Shown here piece by piece: positions 1-6,028 of a DNA stretch of 7,032 bases (position 1 is the first letter of the stretch; each line of letters opens with the position of its first letter). The position numbers were made by a program, and so were the translations under genes. The notes under the pieces were generated by a model that saw only the letters and a list, made by a program, of their open reading frames with translations, was not told the origin of the DNA and made no database searches. This stretch comes from an uncultured Oscillospiraceae bacterium (lineage in GTDB: Bacteria > Bacillota > Clostridia > Oscillospirales > Acutalibacteraceae): contig URRK01000085.1 in assembly GCA_900550315.1 (NCBI GenBank), positions 1 through 7,032 of the forward strand, read 5' to 3'.

Positions 1-132
1 CTACAGTTGTGATCGCCGCACTCAACCTCGCCTTCCCGATGCCCGTCTTAAAGGGGCGTGATGTAGATGAATATGCCGCGAACAATGTTGTCCTAATTAT
101 CTTAAAAAGAAAAATCATTACAAATGAGCATC
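1..132. other. No supported gene; short open frame at left edge
   Basis: I can support no gene here. One plus-strand frame is open from the left edge (position 3) through 155 and could be the tail of a gene lying outside the window. Its middle reads plausibly as protein (a PVLKGRDVDEYAANN stretch), but the stop falls inside the loop of the following hairpin. I recognise no family, and chance openness over about 50 codons is possible. Confidence 0.2.
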
Positions 133-168
133 GCAGCCCCGCACCTTTTGAATGAGGTGCGGGGCTGC
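133..168. terminator. Strong GC-rich hairpin, probable bidirectional terminator
   Basis: A perfect 13-bp inverted repeat, GCAGCCCCGCACC (133-145) and GGTGCGGGGCTGC (156-168), encloses a 10-nt loop. On the plus strand it is followed by AG and TTTT; on the minus strand the downstream T-rich stretch comes only after about 10 nt. It therefore resembles an intrinsic terminator for plus-strand transcription from the left. Because the minus-strand Fic remnant stops at 187, it may also end transcription arriving from the aconitase X operon. The stem is certain; its use in each direction is inference. Confidence 0.7.
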
Positions 169-186
169 AGTTTTGTACTGTAAAAA

Positions 187-633
187 CTATTTTAATCGGA
201 AATAGCTGGTGCTTTTCCCTTTGCCCTCTTTTTTCAGTTCACCGTCTGCCACAAGTTTGCGCAAAGCGCCCTCTATGGAGCTGTCGCTGAGGGTCAGGCA
301 GAGTTCACGGATATCCTGCTTGTTGAACCGCCCAATTTTGTTTTCGATTGCTCGGCGCACCATTTCAAGTGCGGGCAGTTTGGTTTCCACAAGCGCTACC
401 CGCTCATCCAGGTCCTTATACGCTGCCAAAATCGTTCCGAGCAGATACTTGATAAAGGGCAGAGCATTTTCCGTCCCTTCGTACCGGCCGCTTTGGGGCT
501 GCGCCGGCGCACCGTAATACAAATCTTTGTTTTTGGCAATCTTGGCTTTAAGCAAAATATACTTACCTACGAAAAACCGTTTTGGTATAAAAGCAGCATG
601 ACAAGCAAGTCGGCTTATTCTGCCATTTCCTTT
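187..633 (-). pseudogene. Fic-family (Fido) protein, C-terminal remnant truncated at the FIC motif
   Basis: Fic proteins of this type (usually about 320-380 residues) transfer AMP to target side chains using the motif HPFx[D/E]GNGRxxR, followed by a helical region and a C-terminal winged helix. Here the minus-strand frame directly behind the aconitase X small-subunit stop codon reads K-GNGRISRL, then 12 residues, then VGKYI, then KAKIAKNKDLYYGA, then FIKYLLGTILAAYKD, and ends in a winged-helix tail (FNKQDIRELC ... SYFRLK). The spacing from GNGR to VGKYI fits intact Fic proteins, so this is one contiguous homologous block without a frameshift. The catalytic HPF half and all upstream sequence are missing. 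The only start-like codon after GNGR is TTG at 555, which would give 122 residues, with no convincing ribosome site. It is a non-functional remnant, or at most a source of the winged-helix tail. Confidence 0.75.
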
Positions 634-1080
634 TTACTCAACCGTTACCAGGCCGTCCTCGGAAACGGTGATCTTCATACCGTCCTTAACATAGGCAAGG
701 AATTCCTCGCCCAATTTGTCAATAACCGGCATATTTTTGCCTTCCAGCCACACATCGGAGAGAATTGCTCCGGCGGCGGCAAGCGAATCAATGGGTTCGG
801 AAAAAAGCATACACGCCGGGTTGCGTCCCATAGAGCAGGCGCAATACAGCACCAATCCGCCCGTTGTTGAGCCAATGGTGCGCGGCAGGCACAGGGCCTT
901 GCCCAGCATCTGTTTTCCGTAAAGGTCGGGGTTGTTTTGGTCGCCGCAGGTGGCTTTCTTGTCGCCAAATTGCAGCGCCTTTTGGAAGGACGCAAGCGTG
1001 TTCAAGCCACCGTGGGAAACCAGCGCCTGAGCAGTTACATTTCCTGCCGCAACAACTCTGCCTTGAAAAGTCTTTTTCAT
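634..1080 (-). CDS. Aconitase X swivel domain, small subunit
   Basis: Small subunit (148 aa, DUF126/AcnX swivel type) of a two-subunit aconitase X hydro-lyase. It should close over the active site of the large subunit encoded just upstream. Visible family features are an N-terminal GRVVAAGNVTAQALVS strand-rich opening, the conserved G-K-x-L-x-LP segment (residues 60-66), and a GSTTGG loop (70-75) matching the GSTVGS/GSSSS signature that carries the active-site serine (here S71). The segment NPACMLFSEPIDSLAAAGAILSD follows (87-109). Length is normal for stand-alone small subunits. The start ATG overlaps the large-subunit stop (ATGA, 1077-1080), and GGAGG at 1090-1094 lies 9 nt upstream, so translation is probably coupled. 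Immediately after its stop TAA the sequence becomes Fic remnant, so any native downstream DNA is gone, but the C-terminus (TVSEDGLVTVE) looks intact. Confidence 0.88.
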   Translation of the reverse strand: MKKTFQGRVVAAGNVTAQALVSHGGLNTLASFQKALQFGDKKATCGDQNNPDLYGKQMLGKALCLPRTIGSTTGGLVLYCACSMGRNPACMLFSEPIDSLAAAGAILSDVWLEGKNMPVIDKLGEEFLAYVKDGMKITVSEDGLVTVE

Positions 1081-2369
1081 GCCTTGCTTCCTCCTTTTGT
1101 AATCTGCTCAAGAATTTCGTCGTCGGTGTAGTAGCGTGCGCTCGTGTAGGTGCGCAGTTTATTGCTGGAGGTAATTACCGGCATGCTGGTGCTAAGCGGG
1201 TTATTCATGTACATCAGCGGGCAGATGTAGCTGGTAATAACGCCGGTTTTTTCCAAGCGGGCGGCATAGGGCGTGCTTTGAAATTTTTTCAGCACAGCAG
1301 GGGCCGCGGTAAAAACGGTTGGAATAACCACACGGCTGTTCCCGGCGGCTTTTAGAGCTTTCTCTACACGATGCGTCCAGGAAATCAGCTGCTCCAGGCT
1401 CATGTGCGGGCAACCCATAAAGCAAAGCTTTGGCTTGGCATTTTTCTTTTTCCAAATTACGGGGTAGCTGTCGTAAACGCGCTGAAGTTCGGCATCATCA
1501 ATTACATAAACCTGCGCGTCCTCCCGCACAAGTTCCTGTCCGTATTTAACCGCCTCCGGCGTAAGATTTTCCACATGGTACAGGCCAACCGCGCCATTAG
1601 AGGCGGTTGCCGCACCAAAATCCTTTAAATAGGTCTTGGCGGCATCGTCCAGCGTTCCGCCCAGCCACCGGTCAAGACCGCGGATAAAGGGCACATCCTC
1701 CATAACCTTCATTCCAATGGCAGAGCCAAGCAGCTGCGCCTCCGGCTTTTTCGTTGTGCGAACTTCAACAATCCAGCTGGCACGCCGTCCATCGTCCTTT
1801 AAAAGGCCAAAAGACGGAACATAGCCGACAATTGAGCCCATGAGGTCAATAATGCCGGAATTGCGGTTACAGCGCGCGCCAAGCACGGAGTTTGCATAAA
1901 CTACCGCTGACGATTCCGACCACGAAAGAACCTCCCCAAAGTTGGGCGTATTGCCAACCTCATCCATATAGCAGGTGCAGGTAAAGGCGTCCGGATCCAT
2001 TAAACCAAGTTTGCCCAACTGCTTTTCATAGTAATCCTGCCGCGTATACATAAAATGATTGAACACAAAATTTTGCAAAAAACTGCTGGGGACCTTTGGG
2101 TCCAGCGGCCGCGGGTCGGCAGAAAACTTCTGCGCGGAGATCGCACCGGCCTCAAGCAGCTGCTCCATTAGATGATAAACCGGGCCAAGGGCCTTAAGGC
2201 CAAAAGAGGTTACCAGATGGTTATACTTGCTGGTTACAGGAACCATTTCATCTGCACCAAACAGCTCGCCGTAACGAATGAGCGTTTGCATAACCTTCGC
2301 CATGGTTTCACCCCGGGATCCGTTTAAAATTTCCTGCTGCTCCGGTGTAAGCTTCATTTGATATTCCAT
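1077..2369 (-). CDS. Aconitase X catalytic domain, large subunit
   Basis: Large catalytic subunit (430 aa, DUF521/AcnX type) of a cytosolic Fe-S hydro-lyase. Characterised relatives are bacterial cis-3-hydroxy-L-proline dehydratase and archaeal phosphomevalonate dehydratase; which substrate applies here is not readable. Family features are the opening MKLTPEQQEILNGSRGETMA, the VTSKYNHLV segment (45-53), TCTCYMDEVGNTP (130-142), WSESSAVVYANSVLGARCNR (150-169), FMGCPHMSLEQL (317-328) and ICPLMYMNNPL (382-392). The likely cluster cysteines are C131 or C133, C320 and C383. C167 stands where relatives usually have threonine (GARTNR). The ATG at 2369 is chosen because AAAGGA (2380-2385) lies 10 nt upstream; the internal ATG at 2357 would be 22 nt away. 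It follows the oxidoreductase stop by 17 nt and overlaps the small-subunit start by 4 nt. Confidence 0.9.
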   Translation of the reverse strand: MEYQMKLTPEQQEILNGSRGETMAKVMQTLIRYGELFGADEMVPVTSKYNHLVTSFGLKALGPVYHLMEQLLEAGAISAQKFSADPRPLDPKVPSSFLQNFVFNHFMYTRQDYYEKQLGKLGLMDPDAFTCTCYMDEVGNTPNFGEVLSWSESSAVVYANSVLGARCNRNSGIIDLMGSIVGYVPSFGLLKDDGRRASWIVEVRTTKKPEAQLLGSAIGMKVMEDVPFIRGLDRWLGGTLDDAAKTYLKDFGAATASNGAVGLYHVENLTPEAVKYGQELVREDAQVYVIDDAELQRVYDSYPVIWKKKNAKPKLCFMGCPHMSLEQLISWTHRVEKALKAAGNSRVVIPTVFTAAPAVLKKFQSTPYAARLEKTGVITSYICPLMYMNNPLSTSMPVITSSNKLRTYTSARYYTDDEILEQITKGGSKA

Positions 2370-2386
2370 TGCTGCCCATTCCTTTC

Positions 2387-4438
2387 TTAAATTTTCATTG
2401 CCGCTTCATAGGCGTCCCAAACAACGCTGCGCAAATTTCCAACCTGGCGGCAGTCGCCAACAAGCCGGGCCTTTTTTGCCCCCGGCACCGGGGCCGAAAG
2501 GTAGCCCGCACAGGAAATTACGCTGTCGCAGGGAATTTCCAGCTCTTTTCCGCCCTTTTCGGTGCAAAGAATGCTGCCGTTGCGCACCTCTTTTAAGGTT
2601 GTTTGAAGATAAACAGGCACCTTATGCAGCGCAAACCACTCGCGCAGATAGGAGGAATTTGCAAGACAGACGCCCTTTTGACTGATCAGATCGTCCTTCA
2701 TTTCAACAATCACGGGCTTTTTACCCTGTAGTGCAAGCTCGTAGGCAATTTCCGAGCCGGTCAAGCCGCCGCCAATAACGGCAACGGTTTCCCCGGTTGG
2801 CGCGCCGCGAAGGTATTCGCACGCCTCAATCATTTTTTCAAAACCGGGAACACGGCGCAGAATACGCGGCACTGCACCGGTGGCAACAATAACGGGGCAG
2901 CCTTTAAATACCGAAATGTCCTGCACTTCCTCGTTCAGATGCACTTCAATTCCCAGTTTTTCCATTTGGCGGCGGTACCAAGCAAGCAGATCGCGCAGCT
3001 TGCCCTTGTAGGATTCGGCACTGGCCGCAATGAAAGCGCCGCCGAGCTCGCCGTTTTTTTCATGAATAATCGGATGGTGCCCGCGCAGTTTGAGCACCCG
3101 GGCGGTTTCCATACCGCCAATGCCGCCGCCAATAATATGCACCGTTTTGGGAGAGGTCGTTTGGCGAATGTAATGCTTGTTCCACTGCATGGTTTCCGCA
3201 TTAACGGCACAGCGGGCAAGGTGCAGGCTGTCCGAAAGGTCCTGATCGTTCGGAACGCCTTTGTAGTGACACATATTGAAACAGCCGTTGTGGCAGAGTA
3301 TACAGGGGCGGATGTCCTCTTCCCTGCCCTCCTCCAATTTAACGATCCACTGCTGATCGGCAAGAAAGGGGCGGGCAAAACCGGCACCGTCAAGCTGCCC
3401 TGCCGCAATGAATTCCGCCGCCGCACGGGGGTCCAACCGTCCAGCACAAATTACGGGAATATCTACAAATTTTTTAATATGTTCAACATCGGAAAGGTTG
3501 CAGTTTTCCGGCATATAGACCGGCGGATGCGCCCAGTACCAGGCGTCATAGGTGCCGTTGTCACAGTTCAGGCAGTCATAGCCCGCATCCTGCAAATATT
3601 TTGCGGCGCGTTCAGACTCTGCCATATCGCGGCCCGCCTCAATATAATCCTCCCCGGGCAGGGCGCCTTGGCGGAAGCCTTTGGTTTTGGAAAGCACACT
3701 GTAGCGCAAAGAAACGGGAAAATCCTTACCGCAGGCCTTTTTAATTGCCTGCACAATTTCTACCGCAAAACGATAACGGTTTTCAAACGAACCGCCATAT
3801 TCGTCGGTGCGTTTATTAACATACGGCAGCGTAAACTGATCAAGAAGGTACCCTTCGTGCACGGCATGCACCTCAACGCCGTCCACGCCCGCCTCCTGCA
3901 ATAGCTTCGCACTCTGTGCAAAGGCGTCAACAAAGCGGTGAATTTCCTCCACCGTCATTTCCCGGGAGGGCACCTTGTCTGACCAGCGGTTTGGCGAGGG
4001 GCTGGCCGTTGCGGTAATTTTATCAAGATCCATAAAAGGCTTGCTGACAACACGCAGGAATTTGTTGGTGTAAAGGTCCTCCATCATTTTGCTAATGGTA
4101 AAGGAACGGCCAAAGCCCGCCGTCAGCTGCACAAAAAGCTTTGCGCCGGTTTTGTGAAATTCCGGCATCCACTTTTTTAAATCGGCAAACATTTTTTTGT
4201 TTTTGTGCAGCCACTGGCCGAACATGGGGTTGTAAACCGGCTGGCAACCGGGCATAACCAGGCCGGCGTTGTTCTTGGCAACTTCTAAAATAAAACGCGC
4301 GCCTTCCTTGTCAAAATGGTTCTTTTCCATCCAACCGAACAAATCGGTTCCGCCCATACTGGTTAAAACAAAACGATTTTTAATTTCACAGTTCCCAATT
4401 TTCCAGGGAGTAAACAGCGGGGAAAGACTTTGATCCAT
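2387..4438 (-). CDS. 2-enoate reductase-like FMN/Fe-S/FAD oxidoreductase (OYE family)
   Basis: A 683-aa enzyme with the architecture of clostridial 2-enoate reductases and 2,4-dienoyl-CoA reductase, which pass NAD(P)H electrons through FAD and a 4Fe-4S cluster to FMN to reduce an activated C=C. In order: an OYE-type TIM barrel (about 1-375) with GVEVHAVHEGYLLDQF (187-202; H191, H194 and Y197 at the usual active-site positions) and the FMN-region motif RTDEYGGSFENRYRF (210-224); cluster cysteines C379, C382 and C386 with C390 or C410 as the fourth; and an FAD domain with GGGIGGMETA (437-446) enclosing a nucleotide fold with GGGLTGSEIA (556-565). Length is typical. ATG at 4438 has AAAGGAGGT (4447-4455) 8 nt upstream and a promoter at 4470-4498. 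It is the first gene of the operon with aconitase X, so its substrate is probably a product of, or precursor to, that dehydratase. The substrate is unknown; bile-acid, cinnamate or other enoate roles are equally possible by fold. Confidence 0.88.
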   Translation of the reverse strand: MDQSLSPLFTPWKIGNCEIKNRFVLTSMGGTDLFGWMEKNHFDKEGARFILEVAKNNAGLVMPGCQPVYNPMFGQWLHKNKKMFADLKKWMPEFHKTGAKLFVQLTAGFGRSFTISKMMEDLYTNKFLRVVSKPFMDLDKITATASPSPNRWSDKVPSREMTVEEIHRFVDAFAQSAKLLQEAGVDGVEVHAVHEGYLLDQFTLPYVNKRTDEYGGSFENRYRFAVEIVQAIKKACGKDFPVSLRYSVLSKTKGFRQGALPGEDYIEAGRDMAESERAAKYLQDAGYDCLNCDNGTYDAWYWAHPPVYMPENCNLSDVEHIKKFVDIPVICAGRLDPRAAAEFIAAGQLDGAGFARPFLADQQWIVKLEEGREEDIRPCILCHNGCFNMCHYKGVPNDQDLSDSLHLARCAVNAETMQWNKHYIRQTTSPKTVHIIGGGIGGMETARVLKLRGHHPIIHEKNGELGGAFIAASAESYKGKLRDLLAWYRRQMEKLGIEVHLNEEVQDISVFKGCPVIVATGAVPRILRRVPGFEKMIEACEYLRGAPTGETVAVIGGGLTGSEIAYELALQGKKPVIVEMKDDLISQKGVCLANSSYLREWFALHKVPVYLQTTLKEVRNGSILCTEKGGKELEIPCDSVISCAGYLSAPVPGAKKARLVGDCRQVGNLRSVVWDAYEAAMKI

Positions 4439-4469
4439 TGCGATCGACCTCCTTTATTCTACTAAAAAT

Positions 4470-4498
4470 ATTTTACCATGAGCAGCCCGAAAAGACAA
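4470..4498 (-). promoter_or_regulatory. Sigma-A-type extended -10 promoter of the oxidoreductase/aconitase X operon
   Basis: On the minus strand, TTGTCT (4493-4498; 4 of 6 to TTGACA) and TAAAAT (4470-4475; 5 of 6 to TATAAT) are separated by exactly 17 nt. TGG directly precedes the -10, giving an extended TGn element. Transcription would start about 7 nt downstream, leaving a short leader of about 25 nt that contains the AAAGGAGGT ribosome site. No operator-like palindrome is visible. The -35 lies inside the open frame of the SpoIID remnant, close to the truncation point. Confidence 0.6.
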
Positions 4499-5174
4499 GA
4501 CCCAAAAGGCAAGTTTCGCAAAACCGGTTCCGGCGTTTTGGGGCGCCGCCGGCTTTTCATTCGGTGCAGAACAAAAATTGAAAGCGGCAAAAAATTGGGG
4601 CGACAAAGCCGCCGAATACGAAAAAAAGCTGCTAAGCTGCATTGAAGCCGTTGACGGCACCGCGCTGTTTTACGAAAACGCTCCTGTTTTAGCGGCCTAC
4701 CACGCTATTTCGGGCGGAAATACAGAGTCGGCCGAAGTTGTTTGGGGCAAGGCTTACCCCTATTTAGTACCCTGCGTTAGCACCGGGGATCTGCTAAGCC
4801 CCGACTACCTAAGTGAAGTAAAGCTGAGCACCGACGATTTTAAAGCAAAGCTGCAGGCACTTGGCTGTAAGCCGGAGGAGGACGCCGCCGCCTACATTGG
4901 CGCCGCTAAAAAAAGCAATTCCGGTACCGTGATTCAGTGGACCCTTTGCGGAAAAGCCCTAACCGGCGCCCAGCTTAGAACCGCCTTTAACCTGCGCAGC
5001 GCTAATTTTGATTTAACCTTTAAAGACGGCCAATTTTACTTTGCCGTTAAAGGCTACGGGCACGGCGTTGGCATGAGCCAGTACGGCGCAAACTACTTAG
5101 CCCAACAAGGCAGCGGATTTGCCGAAATTTTAAAACACTACTACCCCGGCTGCAGCCTGCAGCAAACAAAATAA
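4482..5174 (+). pseudogene. spoIID: Stage II sporulation protein D (SpoIID/LytB domain), 5'-truncated remnant
   Basis: SpoIID is a membrane-anchored lytic transglycosylase used in forespore engulfment, usually 300 residues or more. The C-terminal half is clear: LAAYHAISGGNTESAEVVWG, then PYLVPCVSTGDLLSP, LTGAQLRTAFNLRS, GYGHGVGMSQYGANYLAQQG and ILKHYYPGCSL just before the TAA at 5172-5174. Homology seems to begin upstream of any start codon, around the AAGFSFGAEQKLKAAKNWGD segment (from about 4542). The frame is open back to a stop at 4479-4481. The N-terminal membrane segment and the EAxKAQAVAARTY-type region carrying the catalytic glutamate (E88 in B. subtilis) are absent. A TTG at 4578 would give 198 residues but lacks a ribosome site and lies inside the homologous domain. 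Best read as a decayed gene cut off next to the operon promoter. Confidence 0.8.
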
Positions 5175-5249
5175 TACCGTAATTTAAAAAGCCAAAAAGG
5201 CGCGACCACCGTTGAACAAAGCAGGCCGTGCCATTTTCTTTTTACCTTT

Positions 5250-5258
5250 TGTTATAAT
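5250..5258 (+). promoter_or_regulatory. Orphan extended -10 element (TGTTATAAT)
   Basis: A perfect extended -10, TGTTATAAT, points rightward, with a T-rich stretch upstream but no good -35 at 16-18 nt. It now fires into the right end of the IS element, and no gene start follows before that end. It may be the promoter of a gene displaced or interrupted by the insertion, possibly the AraC-type remnant beyond it, or a chance match in AT-rich DNA. Confidence 0.35.
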
Positions 5259-5307
5259 TTCCCCTTTTTCACCCAAAACCGCCAGTAAAGACAGTCCTAA
5301 AAATCAT

Positions 5308-5330
5308 AACCACCCGTCAAACGGGTGGTT
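5308..5330. repeat. IS right-end subterminal hairpin
   Basis: A perfect 9-bp stem, AACCACCCG (5308-5316) and CGGGTGGTT (5322-5330), encloses the loop TCAAA. Its position downstream of tnpA, and its similarity to the hairpin at the other end, mark it as the structure that TnpA recognises in the single-stranded right end. Confidence 0.7.
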
Positions 5331-5337
5331 TGCACAA

Positions 5338-5350
5338 GGGCTATAAGCCC
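5338..5350. repeat. Small hairpin inside IS right end
   Basis: The stem GGGCT/AGCCC with loop ATA lies 7 nt inside the right-end hairpin. Together with the two further hairpins before the tnpA stop, it makes the element's 3' region unusually structured. Confidence 0.5.
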
Positions 5351-5360
5351 ATAATACCGA

Positions 5361-5390
5361 CCCGCGTCTCAAGGCGCGGGCTTTCTCTTT
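5361..5390 (+). terminator. Hairpin plus T-rich tail inside IS right end, probable terminator against read-in
   Basis: The stem CCCGCGTC (5361-5368) pairs with GGCGCGGG (5373-5380) over a TCAA tetraloop, with one G-T pair, followed on the plus strand by CTTTCTCTTT. In this direction it looks like an intrinsic terminator that would stop outside transcription from running antisense through tnpA, as described for IS200. Function is inferred. Confidence 0.5.
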
Positions 5391-5419
5391 GTTCAAGCCT
5401 TAGAGTCTTTGCCACTTTG

Positions 5420-5440
5420 GCTACCCCTAAAGGGGTTAGC
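5420..5440. repeat. Hairpin overlapping the tnpA stop codon
   Basis: GCTACCCC (5420-5427) pairs with GGGGTTAGC (5432-5440) with one bulged base and a TAAA loop. The tnpA stop (5436-5438) sits in the stem. No T-run follows on the minus strand, so it is not a typical terminator. It could stabilise the transcript end or form part of a structured right-end RNA. Confidence 0.45.
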
Positions 5441-5888
5441 TAAATGGGTCTGCGTATTCTCTAACGCTTAACTTATCCAATGCAATATCTGCTTTCTCTT
5501 GATCCTGGATATATTTCTTTATGGTGCTCTCATTTAAGCCTACGGTTGAAACATAATAACCTTCTGCCCAAAAGTGTCGGTTGCCAAACTTATACTTTAA
5601 ATTTGCATGTTTATCAAACATCATCAATGCACTTTTGCCTTTCAGATATCCCATAAAACTTGATACGCTCATTTTTGGCGGTATACTTAAAAGTATGTGC
5701 ACATGGTCTGGCATCATATGTCCCTCTATTATCTCTACTCCTTTGTATTTGCACAGCGTTTTTATAATCTCCCGCAAATCTTTCCGGGTTTGGTTATATA
5801 TTATTTTCCTGCGATATTTCGGAACAATGACGATATGGTACTTGCATAACCATTTTGTGTGTGATAAACTATTTGTGCTATTAGCCAT
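5436..5888 (-). CDS. tnpA: IS200/IS605-family Y1 (HUH) transposase TnpA
   Basis: A 150-aa single-strand DNA transposase of the Y1 HUH type, full length for IS200 (about 150). It nicks at element ends through a 5'-phosphotyrosine, excising and inserting single-stranded circles as a dimer. It opens with the family's KYHIVIVPKYRRKII strand (16-30) and carries the metal-binding HUH triad HVH (H62, H64) in MMPDHVHILLSIPP. FMGYLKGKSALMMFDKH and NRHFWAEGYYVSTVG follow, and the nucleophile Y126 lies in ESTIKKYIQDQ. All catalytic residues are present and the frame is unbroken. AAAGGAG (5896-5902) lies 7 nt before the ATG at 5888. No complete promoter is evident upstream, consistent with the very low expression usual for IS200. 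Confidence 0.93.
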   Translation of the reverse strand: MANSTNSLSHTKWLCKYHIVIVPKYRRKIIYNQTRKDLREIIKTLCKYKGVEIIEGHMMPDHVHILLSIPPKMSVSSFMGYLKGKSALMMFDKHANLKYKFGNRHFWAEGYYVSTVGLNESTIKKYIQDQEKADIALDKLSVREYADPFS

Positions 5889-5973
5889 TAAAATTCTCCT
5901 TTCGTAGTTCTCTAAGACTTGAACAACCTTATTGTACTACTTTGGGGGATTTTTTTGTATGGCAACCGATTCG

Positions 5974-5990
5974 CACCCGCATAGCAGGTG
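5974..5990. repeat. IS left-end subterminal hairpin
   Basis: CACCCGC (5974-5980) and GCAGGTG (5984-5990) form a 7-bp stem with one G-T or A-C type imperfection, depending on strand, and an ATA loop. It lies 86 nt upstream of the tnpA start. It resembles the right-end hairpin in its CACC/GGTG core, as expected for the left-end recognition structure. Confidence 0.6.
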
Positions 5991-6028
5991 GTTCTTTGTT
6001 TCGGACGTTCCGTCCTCAACCCGGCTAA

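Larger units (their letters stand above)
5300..6005 (-). mobile_element. IS200-like insertion sequence (IS200/IS605 family, tnpA only), ends approximate
   Basis: A single-gene element of about 0.7 kb, the usual size of IS200 group members, which move as single strands and make no target duplication. It contains tnpA on the minus strand, a subterminal hairpin on each side (5308-5330 and 5974-5990), and no tnpB. Both hairpins carry the same AACCACC...GGGTG core when read in the tnpA direction. Exact ends cannot be fixed because this family lacks terminal inverted repeats and the cleavage tetranucleotides are not evident. Base composition is more AT-rich than in the operon to its left. The tnpA gene is intact, so the element may still be mobile. 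Confidence 0.75.

Noticed and set aside
864..1355. Plus-strand open frame antisense to the aconitase X genes
   Set aside because: It spans the junction of two confidently identified minus-strand genes and reads as cysteine- and histidine-rich nonsense.
2939..3904. Plus-strand open frame of about 320 codons antisense to the oxidoreductase
   Set aside because: It lies wholly within a strongly supported flavoenzyme gene, shows no recognisable domain and no ribosome site, and such antisense openness is common opposite codon-biased genes.
4478..4643. ATG at 4478 as a start for the SpoIID gene
   Set aside because: It is out of frame with SpoIID; its own frame is a basic peptide that ends at a TGA after about 55 codons, with no family match.
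5177..5245. Possible terminators for the SpoIID remnant (GCC-AAAAA-GGC and GGC-CGT-GCC followed by T-rich DNA)
   Set aside because: Both stems are only 3 bp, too weak to call.
5300..5440. CRISPR-like repeat array
   Set aside because: The hairpins differ in sequence and spacing; no repeated unit with unique spacers exists here or elsewhere in the window.
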